Below, one piece after another: positions 26,049 to 37,438 of a DNA stretch of 64,000 bases. The notes under the pieces were generated by a model. It was given only the letters and a program-made list of their open reading frames with translations. It had not been told where the DNA came from and made no database searches. Made by a program: the position numbers and the translations under genes. The stretch is taken from the NCBI RefSeq assembly GCF_014230465.1, contig NZ_JAAXCY010000009.1, positions 268,132 through 332,131 on the forward strand, given 5' to 3'. The DNA comes from Pseudomonas cremoris (lineage in GTDB: Bacteria > Pseudomonadota > Gammaproteobacteria > Pseudomonadales > Pseudomonadaceae). Position 1 is the stretch's first letter. The number at the start of each line of letters is the position of its first letter.

Positions 26049-28979
26049 TCACTCGGCATCCAGATGCATCGGTGTCACCACTCGACCATCTTTCTCCGCC
26101 TGACCCAGGTTGGCATCAATGAAGTACACCCGCTCATCTTCCAGTTGGCCTTTGTCCACCAAGTAATCCTTGATGGTGCTGGCGCGGTCCTGACCCAGTT
26201 GGCGCAGCAGAACGTCACTGCCACTCCAGAACGTGATGACGCCTTCACGCAGCTTCGCAGTGCGGTCATCGTCGCTCAGGTTTTTCCACTCGGCCGGTGG
26301 TTGCTGTTTGAGTCGTGTGCGGTAGATGCCTTCCAGCAATGGGGCCTTTTCCTTCTCTGGGACGACAAGCAATGAAGCCTGGGCCGGGACCTTGTCCCCA
26401 CGGCGCTGAAGAATCTTGTAGTAGTTGTACTGGTATTCCCGTTCCAGGCGTTGGGCGGCCAGGAATGGGCCATCGCTGCTGGCTGCGGCGGTGCCTTCGA
26501 TTTCCAGACGCAGGGCAGGACGCTCTTTGAGTGCCTTGGCCAGCGTATTCAAGGCGCCCTCGGCGTCTTTGCTCAATTCGCTGGAGCCAGCGGCAAACGA
26601 CACATTCCCCAAATCCTCTGCGCCGCCTCCGCTGATCAGCCCGCCAATGAACTTGAACGGCGCGGTCGCTGCTCGCACCACCAGGTTACGCAGGGTCTGC
26701 CACACAATCGGCATGACGCTGAATTGCGGGTTGTTCAAGTCCCCGGTCACCGGCAGTTCGATGGAGATCTTGCCGTCGCTATCCTTTAGGAGCGCAATTG
26801 CCAAGCGAATCGGCAAATCCACGGCGTCGGCACTGTCGACCTTCTCGCCCAGTTGTAGCTGTTCCACCACTACTTTGTTTTCGGCCTTCAACTGGCCTTT
26901 GGTGATCACGTAGTGCAGGTCGAGGTTGAGACGACCCTTGCGAATGCGGAACCCGGCGAACTTGCCGGAGTACGGGGTCAGGGTGGTCAATTCGACGCGT
27001 TTGAAACTGGTGGCGATATCCAGCGCCGCCATCGGGTCAAACGGGTTCACGCTGCCTTTGATAGTTACCGGTGCATAACGGTCCACTTTGCCCTTGATAT
27101 CGACACTGGCCGGTTTGGCCTGGCGGCTATCAATGGTGCCGATCTGACCGTTGAGCTGTTGGATGGCGGTGGCAAAGTTGGGGGTCAGGCTAAAGTCGGC
27201 AAAGTTGGCCGAACCGTCATTGATCGCGATCTGCCCTACATGAATACCCAGCGGTTTCTCTTTGCTGGCCGGCTTGGGGCCCTTATCGGGTGGTTGTGGG
27301 ATCAGCAGGTCATCGACGTTGGTGGTGCGGTCATCATTGATCATGAAGCGCGCATACGGTTGCAGCAGGTTGACCTTGTCGATCGACAGGCTATCGCCGT
27401 GCTGATAGTTCAAGCCCTCCACCACCACGCGCTGCCATTTGACGAAATCGCGGGTCTTGAGCGTGTCGAGGGTGTGCAACTGGTCGACCTGTGCCCGGCC
27501 AGTGACCTGAAGCTTGAGTGGGTCAGTGCTTTTGAGGTTCACATCCAGGTTGCTGCCGAGCATGCCGCTGCGCAGTTCCAGGCGAATGAATGGGCTGATG
27601 TAAGACTGCGCAACCCGTAGGTCGATGTCCTGGGTATTCACTTTGAGCTTGGCGCTGACCGGGTTGAGGTTGACCTCGCCACTCGCGGCGATCTTGCCCT
27701 GTTTGCCCAGGCCGGTGTCGATCTTCAGGGTAAACGGGCTTTGGTTGAGGCTGTCGAAGTTCTGCACATCAACATTCAGTGGGCCCAGTTCCAGCGCGAC
27801 TGCCGGCTTGGCCTGACGGTCTGCCAGGTGCACCTGATAGTTACGCAGTTGCACGTCCTTGAGCAGTACTTGCCAAGGTTTGCTCGGCGCTGCGGGTTCC
27901 GGTTTTGGTGAATCGGCGGTGGCCGGCGCGGTGGCAGGTTCGGGTGCCTTCGAGGGTTTGCTCGGTTGGCTGGCGAACAGTTTCTGCCAGTCCAGTTGGC
28001 CATCGGCTTCACGGGCGGCCCAGGTTTCCAGCTTGTTGCTGCGGATTTTGCCGACCACGACTTGCTGTTTGGCCAAATCTACCGTGGTTTCACTGACATC
28101 CAGACGTTCCAGGCGTACCAAAGGTCGGCCATCCGGCGCCTTGATGGCAAACGGTGCAATGCTGGCGGCGGTGTTCGTCAAGTTCAGCTCGGTCTCCTTG
28201 GCCAGGCTGAATTTATAGTCGGTACTGAAGTTGAGTACGCCGTCTTCCAGCACCAGCGGCAAGGCGTCCCGCACATAGGGCCACCAGGCCTTCATCTTGC
28301 CGTCGGTGACTTTCAGCGTGCCTTCGGAGGTGATCGGGATCAGGCTGAAATTACCTTTCCAGTCGATCTGCCCACCCTCGGGGCCGACCGCGACCAAGGT
28401 CATGTCCGCGTTGTCTTCGGGCAAAGTGCTGAGGTTTTTCAGCTCGAAATCGAGCTTGTTGTAAAGAAATTCGATGGGCTCGCTGGGGCGCAAGTCTTGG
28501 AAGTGCACATAACCGCCGGCCAACTTGATGCCGTCGATACGCAGCGGAAACGGTTTGGCGTTGGGATCGGCCGGGGTTGGCTCGCTGGGCGGCAGTTTGA
28601 ATAGCTGCGCCAGGTTCAGTTGGCCTGACTTGTCGAACAATATTTCAGTCTTGGGCTGGTCCAGTTGCACGTCGGCCAGGTGCAGCGCGCGCGTCCAGAG
28701 GCTGTCGATCTGCAAGTTGGCATAGAGGCGTTCGAAACCCACCTGTTCCTTGCCGGGCTCGCCGACTTTCAGGCCCCATACCGTCAGTTCCAGGCTGAAC
28801 GGGTTGAGCTCGATGCGCTCGATCCGGGCCGGCACTGTGGCGTAATTCGCCAGCTGTTGGTTGGCAATGCGAAGGGCAATGCCGGGCAAAATCAGGAAGC
28901 CCAGCAAGCTGTATAGGGCTAGAGCGGTCAACAAGGCGCCGATGGCGCGAATCAATCCTTTGGGCATGGGTGACGCCAT
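26049..28979 (-). CDS. AsmA-like DUF748 family envelope protein
   Basis: A 976-residue protein with one N-terminal membrane anchor (about residues 9-33) and a long repetitive beta-rich body characteristic of DUF748/AsmA-like proteins. Relatives of this superfamily (for example YhdP, TamB, AsmA) span the envelope and are linked to phospholipid transport. A Pro/Ala-rich linker (about 340-370) splits the body. A C-terminal region (from about 790) has helical character and resembles an OmpA-like fold only loosely. The first ATG is used; an ATG four codons later is possible. The exact role is unknown. Confidence 0.8.
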   Translation of the reverse strand: MASPMPKGLIRAIGALLTALALYSLLGFLILPGIALRIANQQLANYATVPARIERIELNPFSLELTVWGLKVGEPGKEQVGFERLYANLQIDSLWTRALHLADVQLDQPKTEILFDKSGQLNLAQLFKLPPSEPTPADPNAKPFPLRIDGIKLAGGYVHFQDLRPSEPIEFLYNKLDFELKNLSTLPEDNADMTLVAVGPEGGQIDWKGNFSLIPITSEGTLKVTDGKMKAWWPYVRDALPLVLEDGVLNFSTDYKFSLAKETELNLTNTAASIAPFAIKAPDGRPLVRLERLDVSETTVDLAKQQVVVGKIRSNKLETWAAREADGQLDWQKLFASQPSKPSKAPEPATAPATADSPKPEPAAPSKPWQVLLKDVQLRNYQVHLADRQAKPAVALELGPLNVDVQNFDSLNQSPFTLKIDTGLGKQGKIAASGEVNLNPVSAKLKVNTQDIDLRVAQSYISPFIRLELRSGMLGSNLDVNLKSTDPLKLQVTGRAQVDQLHTLDTLKTRDFVKWQRVVVEGLNYQHGDSLSIDKVNLLQPYARFMINDDRTTNVDDLLIPQPPDKGPKPASKEKPLGIHVGQIAINDGSANFADFSLTPNFATAIQQLNGQIGTIDSRQAKPASVDIKGKVDRYAPVTIKGSVNPFDPMAALDIATSFKRVELTTLTPYSGKFAGFRIRKGRLNLDLHYVITKGQLKAENKVVVEQLQLGEKVDSADAVDLPIRLAIALLKDSDGKISIELPVTGDLNNPQFSVMPIVWQTLRNLVVRAATAPFKFIGGLISGGGAEDLGNVSFAAGSSELSKDAEGALNTLAKALKERPALRLEIEGTAAASSDGPFLAAQRLEREYQYNYYKILQRRGDKVPAQASLLVVPEKEKAPLLEGIYRTRLKQQPPAEWKNLSDDDRTAKLREGVITFWSGSDVLLRQLGQDRASTIKDYLVDKGQLEDERVYFIDANLGQAEKDGRVVTPMHLDAE

Positions 28980-29053
28980 CTATGTCAAACAGGAGTGCCT
29001 TGGAGTATGGCACGGGTTTTCGGTTCCGAAGATCCAGACTCTTGGGAAACGTC

Positions 29054-30070
29054 CTACAGCTGGAGTATCAATGTTTTAAGAGGGGGCTGTTGATCCTGTG
29101 AAGGAAAATCCGCTCCAGGCGTCATGATTTGCCAGTCACGCACTGGGCGCCCGGCTTTTTCTGCGCAACGCAGTACCTGTTCACGCCAGTCCTCCATGCT
29201 GACTTTTGCCAAGTTGTTGCAGCAGATCAGCACGCCGTTGTCAGCGGTGGCCAGCAACGCAGGCTTGAGCAGGCTCTGGTAGTCGCGAAGCAGGTCGACG
29301 GTGCCGAATGCGCTCTTCGCCCATGCTGGGGGATCCAACAACACCAGGTCGTACTGGCGCTGCTCCAGGCGTGGATAGCTCGGCAGCTTCTGCCCGCGAC
29401 GCTGGGTAATCGGCAAACCGGCCAGTTGACGAATGGCCGGGAAGTAGTCGGATTGCACGAATTCCATGCTCGGCAACTGTGGGTTCAGCAGGCCGTTTTC
29501 GCGCCCAACCGCCAGGTTGCCCTCGGCAAAGTCCAGGTTGCACACTTCACGGGCACCGCCGGCAGCGGCGCTCAGCCCCACGCCGCAGGTGTAGGCGAAC
29601 AGGTTCAGCACGCTTTTGCCGGCACTGTGTGCCTTGACCCAGCCACGGGTGTTGCGCAGGTCAAGGAACAGCAACGGGTCCTGCCCGGCGTGCCGACCAC
29701 GGACGCGATAATTGAGGCCCCATTCGTGACCGACCAGGTCTTCCAGCGCGACAGGATCGGCACGGTAGACGGTGTCTTCGCGGTCGATCCGCGAGTGGCC
29801 ACGGGAGCGGTCGTTGTACACCAGCAACAATTCCAGGCCGGTGTACTGGTTGATCAGTTGATGCAGCTCCAGCAACTCTTCGGTTTTCAGCGACTGGTGG
29901 AAGCTTTGCACCAGCAATTGCGGGCCGTAACGGTCGATGGTCAGGCCGCCGGCACCTTCCTGGCTGCCATGGAACAGTCGATAACAGTCGGTGCCCTGGG
30001 CGTGCAGCTCGTTGACCAAGTCTTGGCGATGATCGAGGGCGGCGCGCAGCGCCTGATTCAAGGGAGACAT
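29054..30070 (-). CDS. Class I SAM-dependent methyltransferase (RlmI/RlmK-like)
   Basis: A 338-residue protein resembling the methyltransferase half of 23S rRNA m5C methyltransferases of the RlmI/YccW family. An N-terminal part has GLTIDRYG. The SAM-binding motif is in VLNLFAYTCGVGLSAAAGG, and DLVLLDPPAW is the catalytic-type motif IV. It appears to lack the N-terminal PUA domain of RlmI. The RNA substrate cannot be assigned from sequence. It lies 56 bases downstream of the MpaB-type gene on the same strand. Confidence 0.82.
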   Translation of the reverse strand: MSPLNQALRAALDHRQDLVNELHAQGTDCYRLFHGSQEGAGGLTIDRYGPQLLVQSFHQSLKTEELLELHQLINQYTGLELLLVYNDRSRGHSRIDREDTVYRADPVALEDLVGHEWGLNYRVRGRHAGQDPLLFLDLRNTRGWVKAHSAGKSVLNLFAYTCGVGLSAAAGGAREVCNLDFAEGNLAVGRENGLLNPQLPSMEFVQSDYFPAIRQLAGLPITQRRGQKLPSYPRLEQRQYDLVLLDPPAWAKSAFGTVDLLRDYQSLLKPALLATADNGVLICCNNLAKVSMEDWREQVLRCAEKAGRPVRDWQIMTPGADFPSQDQQPPLKTLILQL

Positions 30071-30126
30071 GGAGCGCGCCTTGCTGGGAAAAGAGGGCGC
30101 GAAGTTTAACAGTTATGAGGCGTTGC

Positions 30127-30996
30127 CTACATCAACCCCATCCGCCGATGGGCGCGCTGTACCGAACCGTTACGCATCGCCCAGCGCAGCAGCGGCGCAC
30201 TGCGTTTGACGCCGCTGCGGATCATCTGGCGTTGCAGCGGGCTCTGATGTTGATCGAGCATGTCGCTGGCCCAGTCCGGCAGCAGGTCGATCCCGGCCTG
30301 CATCATCAAGGCCCCGAACGGCTTGGCCATAGTGCTGGGGGAGGGCGCATTGAGCAGCAGGCGCAACACTTCGCGACTGCGCTCGTCGCACAACAGCTGA
30401 GGGCGGATGCGTTCCAGATAATCCGAAACTTCCTGCCGTGAGCGCGGAACATGCCGCGCGCCCAGCCGTTCGGCCACCAGGGCGATTTCGCTGTAGTAAC
30501 GGTCTTGGTCGCGGCCCGAGAGATGAGGGTTGCGGTAGCGCAGGTGTGCGGCCAGGAAGTTGCTGACCTCCGCCACATGCACCCAGGTCAGCAACTCCGG
30601 GTCGCTGGCCGCATAAGGTCGCCCATCCGGTGCATGGCCAACCACTTGCAGGTGAATGGTGCGCACTTTTTCGATCAACCATTCAGCATCACGTCGAGAG
30701 CCGAACGTGGTGCCGGAGATAAATTGCGAAGTCCGCCGCAATCGCCCGAGCATGTCCTGGCGAAAGTTCGAATGGTCCCACACGCCTGCCAGGGCCAGTG
30801 GGTGCAAGGCTTGCAGCATCAAGGCACTGATGCCGCCGATCAGCATGCTGCTGAAGTCGCCATGGACTTGCCAGCTCACCGAGTCCGGCCCGAACAGGCC
30901 TGGGTCGCCCTTGGGGTTTTCCAGGTCCAACTGGCCCAGCGATAGGCCGGTGAGGCTCATCAGCTGGTTCTCGATACGGCTGCGGATAAATTCCAT
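30127..30996 (-). CDS. MpaB/rubber-oxygenase-type (DUF2236) protein
   Basis: A 289-residue protein of the DUF2236 family, which includes the fungal oxygenase MpaB and the heme-containing latex-clearing oxygenases. Conserved features are LQALHPLALAGVWDHS, a TTFG segment, the VHGxAPDGRPY-like VGHAPDGRPY and LLTWVHVAEV. These histidines are candidate heme ligands. There is no signal peptide. It starts 16 bases after acs ends, so the two may be cotranscribed. The substrate is unknown. Confidence 0.78.
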   Translation of the reverse strand: MEFIRSRIENQLMSLTGLSLGQLDLENPKGDPGLFGPDSVSWQVHGDFSSMLIGGISALMLQALHPLALAGVWDHSNFRQDMLGRLRRTSQFISGTTFGSRRDAEWLIEKVRTIHLQVVGHAPDGRPYAASDPELLTWVHVAEVSNFLAAHLRYRNPHLSGRDQDRYYSEIALVAERLGARHVPRSRQEVSDYLERIRPQLLCDERSREVLRLLLNAPSPSTMAKPFGALMMQAGIDLLPDWASDMLDQHQSPLQRQMIRSGVKRSAPLLRWAMRNGSVQRAHRRMGLM

Positions 30997-31012
30997 GGCG
31001 ACTCAGGGGTTC

Positions 31013-32950
<1,938 letters not shown>

Positions 32951-33013
32951 GAGCGGTCCTTATTCTTGTTTTAGCGACAAGTGATAAAGATGCACGCAGT
33001 GGGGGGAGGGTTC

Positions 33014-33043
33014 AAGGCCAACGTCCAAACGGACGTTGGCCTT
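33014..33043 (-). terminator. Strong hairpin after pgi
   Basis: A perfect 13-bp stem (33014-33026 with 33031-33043) around a 4-base loop, 12 bases after the pgi stop on the minus strand. The T-tract is poor (CCTTGAA), so it may act as a weak terminator or protect the mRNA end. Confidence 0.55.
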
Positions 33044-33055
33044 GGAGTTAACGCA

Positions 33056-34720
33056 TCAGCCGCGATGACGGCCGCGGAAGTAGTTGATCAAACCTTGTGT
33101 CGAGGCATCGTCGGCCAGGGTTTCTTCGGCGCCGGTCAGGCGGTTGTAGACGCCTTTGCCCAGCTCCTTGCCCAGCTCCACGCCCCATTGGTCGAAGGCG
33201 TTGATGCCCCAGATCACGCTCTGCACGAACACCTTGTGTTCATACATCGCGACCAAGGCGCCCAGACGACGTGGACTGATGCGCTCGACCACCAAGGTGT
33301 TGCTCGGGCGGTTGCCCGGGATCACCTTGTGCGGTGCCAGCTTCTGCACGTCGTCTTCGGCCATGCCCTTGTCGCGCAGCTCGGCTTCGGCTTCGCTGCG
33401 GGTCTTGCCAAGCATCAGCGCCTGGCTCTGGGACAGGCAGTTGGCGTACAGCCACTGATGGTGGTCGGACACTGGGTTGAAGCTGACGATCGGCACGATG
33501 AAGTCGGCCGGAATCAGTTGGGTCCCCTGGTGCAGCAACTGGTGGTAAGCGTGTTGGCCGTTGCAGCCTACGCCGCCCCAGATCACCGGGCCGGTATCGG
33601 TAGACACAGGCGTACCGTCCTGCCGCACGCTCTTGCCGTTGGATTCCATGTCCAACTGTTGCAAGTGCTTGGTGATGTTACGCAGGTAGTGGTCGTACGG
33701 CAGGATCGCATGGCTCTGCGCGCCCCAGAAGTTGCCGTACCACACGCCCAGCAAGCCGAGCAGCACCGGCATGTTCTGTTCGAACGGGGCGTTCTGGAAA
33801 TGCTGGTCCATGGTATAGGCACCGGACAGCAGTTCCTTGAAGTTGGACATGCCGATGGCCAGGGCGATTGGCAAGCCTATGGCCGACCACAGCGAGTAGC
33901 GCCCGCCGACCCAGTCCCACATCGGGAAGATGTTTTCTTCGCGGATACCGAAAGCCACCGCTGCCGCGTTGTTGCTCGATACGGCGATGAAGTGGCGATA
34001 CAGCTCGGCTTCCGAGCCACCCTGGGCCAGGTACCAGGCACGAGCAGCCTGGGCGTTTTTGAGGGTTTCCAGGGTGTTGAAGGATTTTGACGAGACGATA
34101 AACAGCGTGGTCTCGGCGCGCAGCTTCATGGTCAGCTCGTGGAACTCGCTGCCGTCGATGTTCGCCAGGTAGTGGCAGCGCACGCCTTTGTGGGCGTAGG
34201 ACAACAGCGCTTCGGAGACCAGCTCCGGGCCGAGGAACGAGCCACCGATACCGATGTTCACCACGTCAGTGATCGGCTTCTCGGTGTAGCCACGCCACAG
34301 GCCGTCGTGGATGCGACCGACCAGGTCAGTGATCTGGTTCAGCACCTTATGCACGTCCGGCATGATGTTCACGCCATTCACCGACAGCTTGTCGCCTACT
34401 GGGCGGCGCAGGGCGGTGTGCAGGGCCGGGCGGCCTTCGGAGGAGTTGACCGGCTCGCCGTTGAACAGCGACTTGATGGCGCCTTGCAGGTCGACTTCGT
34501 TGGCCAAACCCACGAGCAGGTCGCGGGTTTGGCTGGTGATCAGGTTTTTCGAGTAATCGAGGAAAAGTCCGCAGCTGCTCAAAGTGAATTGGGAAAAACG
34601 CTGAGGATCGGCATTGAACGCTTCGCGCATGCTGAAATCCTGCATGGCTTGGCGATGTTGATTGAGCGCTTGCCAGGCGGGCAGAGCGGTAACGTCATGA
34701 GGAGTGCGGTAGTACGCCAT
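33056..34720 (-). CDS. pgi: Glucose-6-phosphate isomerase
   Basis: A 554-residue enzyme interconverting glucose 6-phosphate and fructose 6-phosphate. Family signatures are [35 protein letters not shown] and [16 protein letters not shown], with the catalytic segment [10 protein letters not shown] near the C-terminus. The ATG at 34720 begins [16 protein letters not shown]; the frame open to 34795 adds a non-conserved Lys/Pro-rich stretch and is not used. Confidence 0.97.
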   Translation of the reverse strand: MAYYRTPHDVTALPAWQALNQHRQAMQDFSMREAFNADPQRFSQFTLSSCGLFLDYSKNLITSQTRDLLVGLANEVDLQGAIKSLFNGEPVNSSEGRPALHTALRRPVGDKLSVNGVNIMPDVHKVLNQITDLVGRIHDGLWRGYTEKPITDVVNIGIGGSFLGPELVSEALLSYAHKGVRCHYLANIDGSEFHELTMKLRAETTLFIVSSKSFNTLETLKNAQAARAWYLAQGGSEAELYRHFIAVSSNNAAAVAFGIREENIFPMWDWVGGRYSLWSAIGLPIALAIGMSNFKELLSGAYTMDQHFQNAPFEQNMPVLLGLLGVWYGNFWGAQSHAILPYDHYLRNITKHLQQLDMESNGKSVRQDGTPVSTDTGPVIWGGVGCNGQHAYHQLLHQGTQLIPADFIVPIVSFNPVSDHHQWLYANCLSQSQALMLGKTRSEAEAELRDKGMAEDDVQKLAPHKVIPGNRPSNTLVVERISPRRLGALVAMYEHKVFVQSVIWGINAFDQWGVELGKELGKGVYNRLTGAEETLADDASTQGLINYFRGRHRG

Positions 34721-34933
34721 CGCTGCGGGTTTCCTTTTATTACGGGGACTGCCTTTAGGACACTTCAAAGCCCGGAACATCCCACCTGTCGTCAAGGATC
34801 GGGTTCCGGACAGCGCTAACCAAGAGCGCAGGGCGATTACATTAAACCTAGCGTGTGAATATGTCTTGGCTTTGTCTGCGCTGTGGCCGGTACTTTTTTA
34901 TACCGGCACGGCGGGAAGGGCAACTGGAGGGGG

Positions 34934-35785
34934 TTAGTTGAGGTTCAGATGCAGGTTGTCGATGAGGCGGGTGGCACCGAGGTAGGCCGCCACCAGGATC
35001 ACAATGTCGCGATCTTCGGCGGTGGCCGGACGCAGATGCACGCCTTGGCGCACTTCGAGGTAGTCCAGGCGCAACCCGGCGGCTTCGATCAGTTTGGCCT
35101 GCTCGGCACGCAGTCTGGCGAAGTCGCGGTCACCGGCTGTGACCGCAGCGCCGATCTGGCTGAGGCTGCGGTACAGCACGGGTGCGATGGCGCGTTGTTC
35201 TTCCGTGAGGTAGCCGTTGCGCGATGACAGCGCCAGGCCGTCGTCGGCACGCACGGTGGGCTCGCCGATGATTTGGATCGGCATGTTCAGGTCATGGACC
35301 ATGGCACGGATGACTGCCAGTTGCTGGTAGTCCTTCTGGCCAAACACGGCCATGTCCGGTTGGACCATGTTGAACAGCTTGCTGACCACCGTCGCCACGC
35401 CTTCAAAGTGCCCTGGGCGGCTTGCGCCGCACAGGCCCTCGGACAATTGTGGGACGCTGACGCGGGTCTGGCCGGTCGTGCCGCCGGGGTACATTTCCTC
35501 GACAGTGGGCGCGAACAGCAGGTTGCAGCCGGCTTGCAGCAGCTTCTCCTGGTCGGCGGCCAGAGTGCGCGGGTACTTGTCCAGGTCTTCGCCAGCGCCG
35601 AACTGCAGCGGGTTGACGAAGATGCTGGCGACCACGAAGTCCGCCTGTTGCGCCGCCTTGGTCACCAGGGTGGCGTGGCCGCTGTGCAGGTTGCCCATGG
35701 TGGGCACGAAGCCAATGCGTTTACCGGCGTTGCGGGCGTGGGTCACAGCGGCCCGCAGTTCGCGTACGGTTTTTACGGTGTTCAT
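34934..35785 (-). CDS. panC: Pantothenate synthetase
   Basis: A 283-residue ligase that condenses pantoate and beta-alanine with ATP. The nucleotidylyltransferase-type motif [17 protein letters not shown] has the two catalytic histidines, and [14 protein letters not shown] and the serine-containing [10 protein letters not shown] are conserved. The start overlaps the panB stop by four bases (ATGA). The panD gene usually found after it is not here. Confidence 0.97.
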   Translation of the reverse strand: MNTVKTVRELRAAVTHARNAGKRIGFVPTMGNLHSGHATLVTKAAQQADFVVASIFVNPLQFGAGEDLDKYPRTLAADQEKLLQAGCNLLFAPTVEEMYPGGTTGQTRVSVPQLSEGLCGASRPGHFEGVATVVSKLFNMVQPDMAVFGQKDYQQLAVIRAMVHDLNMPIQIIGEPTVRADDGLALSSRNGYLTEEQRAIAPVLYRSLSQIGAAVTAGDRDFARLRAEQAKLIEAAGLRLDYLEVRQGVHLRPATAEDRDIVILVAAYLGATRLIDNLHLNLN

Positions 35786-36582
35786 GCAGAGAATCCGTGT
35801 TCGGCGCCAGGGAAGGTCACGGCTTTGACTTCAGCGACGTAGGCGCTCAGGGCGGCGTGGATGCTGTCTTGGCCGGTCATGAAGTTTTTCACGAACTTCG
35901 GCACGCGGCCGGTGATCGACAGGCCGAGCATGTCGTGCAGCACCAGTACTTGGCCGTCGGTGGCCGAGCCTGCGCCAATACCGATGACCGGTACTTTGAC
36001 AGCCTGGGTAATTTCAGCAGCCAGTTCGCTGGGCACGCATTCGAGCAGGATCATCGCGACCCCTGCTTGTTCCAGGGCGATGGCATCAGCGCGCATCTGG
36101 CGCGCCTGGGCTTCGTTGCGGCCCTGAACCTTGTAGCCGCCCAGGATGTTGACCGACTGCGGTGTGAGGCCCATGTGGGCGCATACCGGCACGCCTCGTT
36201 CTGCCAGCAGGCGGATCGACTCGGCGAGCCACACGGCGCCTTCTACCTTGATCATGTGCGCACCGGCACGCATCAACTTGCCTGCGTTCTGGAAAGTCTG
36301 TTCGACGGTGGCGTAATCCATGAACGGCAGGTCGGCAATGATGAACGCGCCATCGTTGCCACGCTTGACGCTGGCGGTGTGGTAGGCGAGTTCGTCGGTG
36401 GTCACTGGCAGGGTGCTGTCATTCCCTTGAAGAACCATGCCGAGGGAATCGCCCACCAGTAACACTTCAACCCCGGCCTGGCAGCTGGCGTGGGCAAAGG
36501 TGGCGTCGTAGCAGGTCAGCATGGTGATTTTTTCACCTTTGAGCTTGAGGCTCTGCAAGGTGGTCAGGGTAACGTCTGGCAT
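35782..36582 (-). CDS. panB: 3-methyl-2-oxobutanoate hydroxymethyltransferase
   Basis: A 266-residue TIM-barrel enzyme that makes ketopantoate from 2-ketoisovalerate, the first committed step of pantothenate synthesis. [33 protein letters not shown] and [11 protein letters not shown] are typical. It is the first gene of panBC and has a ribosome site reading GGACCC just before the ATG (weak). Confidence 0.96.
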   Translation of the reverse strand: MPDVTLTTLQSLKLKGEKITMLTCYDATFAHASCQAGVEVLLVGDSLGMVLQGNDSTLPVTTDELAYHTASVKRGNDGAFIIADLPFMDYATVEQTFQNAGKLMRAGAHMIKVEGAVWLAESIRLLAERGVPVCAHMGLTPQSVNILGGYKVQGRNEAQARQMRADAIALEQAGVAMILLECVPSELAAEITQAVKVPVIGIGAGSATDGQVLVLHDMLGLSITGRVPKFVKNFMTGQDSIHAALSAYVAEVKAVTFPGAEHGFSA

Positions 36583-36850
36583 GAAAAGGGTCCTCGTTCA
36601 GGCGCTTGGAAACAGCGAGTAACGCGCGTGAGTCTTCGTTTATACAGGCGCACTGTCTTGAGAGCAGTGCTTATAAGGCCTGGATTGCGCCCTTTAGCGC
36701 CGGGTTGGCGGCAGCGGGACGCCTATAGTCGTGAGGAGGGCACGGGAAGTCAATTGGATGTGTTACCGCATTGTTACGGACGGGGTGTTACCGCTGTTAC
36801 TGATGCGATTCAGCAATTCGAACAGGTTTTTTGACGACGCTGGAGATCAA
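36583..36850. other. Gap between panB and folK, left part
   Basis: This 268-base stretch upstream of panB carries no ORF I would call and no clear terminator. It presumably holds the panBC promoter. A REPIN fills the remaining part up to folK. Confidence 0.4.
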
Positions 36851-36943
36851 ATGTGGGAGCGGGCTTGCTCGCGAAAGCGGTGGGTCAGCTTGCGTGTGTG
36901 TCGGTTGACACGCCGCCTTCGCGAGCAAGCCCGCTCCCACGTT
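36851..36943. repeat. REPIN (inverted REP doublet)
   Basis: The same REP unit as at 25934 (GTGGGAGCGGGCTTGCTCGC) faces its inverted copy across about 45 variable bases. It lies between folK and panB, eight bases from the folK stop codon. Confidence 0.9.
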
Positions 36944-36950
36944 GACCGAG

Positions 36951-37436
36951 TCAGGCTTGAGGCATGCGTTCCAGGCCGACAAACGGGCAGGCTGTCAGTA
37001 GCTCGCTGAGGCGTTGGCCGTCAGGTAGTTGGAGGTTCTCGGGCGCAAGTTCGGCCAGCGGATACAGCACAAACGCCCGCAGATGCATCTGATAGTGAGG
37101 CACCTTGAGGCGCGGCTCGTCGATCAGGCGATCGCCGAACAGCAAGATATCCAGGTCGAGTGTGCGTGGGCCCCAGCGTTCAAGGCGCTCGCGGCCCTGG
37201 TCGTTCTCGATGGCCTGCAAGGCGTCCAGCAGCTCCAGGGGGGTGAGGCTGCTGTCGAGGGCGGCAACCGCATTGGTATAGCGCGGCTGGCCCGGGAGCA
37301 GGGAGTCACTTTGATAAAAGGCGGACACACCGGCAACGTGGGTGCCGGGCAATTGCGCCAGCGCTTCAATGGCGCTGCGCAATTGCTGGTCCGGGGCAGC
37401 CAGGTTACTGCCCATGCCGATGTAGATACGTTCCAC
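36951..37436 (-). CDS. folK: Hydroxymethyldihydropterin pyrophosphokinase
   Basis: A 161-residue folate enzyme that transfers pyrophosphate from ATP to 6-hydroxymethyl-dihydropterin, the step before FolP. YIGMGSNL at the N-terminus and RWGPRTLDLDILLFGD (catalytic Asp pair and Arg) are diagnostic. It starts two bases after pcnB stops, so they are one transcription unit. Confidence 0.96.
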   Translation of the reverse strand: MERIYIGMGSNLAAPDQQLRSAIEALAQLPGTHVAGVSAFYQSDSLLPGQPRYTNAVAALDSSLTPLELLDALQAIENDQGRERLERWGPRTLDLDILLFGDRLIDEPRLKVPHYQMHLRAFVLYPLAELAPENLQLPDGQRLSELLTACPFVGLERMPQA

Positions 37437-37438
37437 GT

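Noticed and set aside
34881..34908. GCCGGTA/TACCGGC hairpin after panC
   Set aside because: The T-run is inside the loop, not after the stem, so it is not a convincing terminator for either strand.
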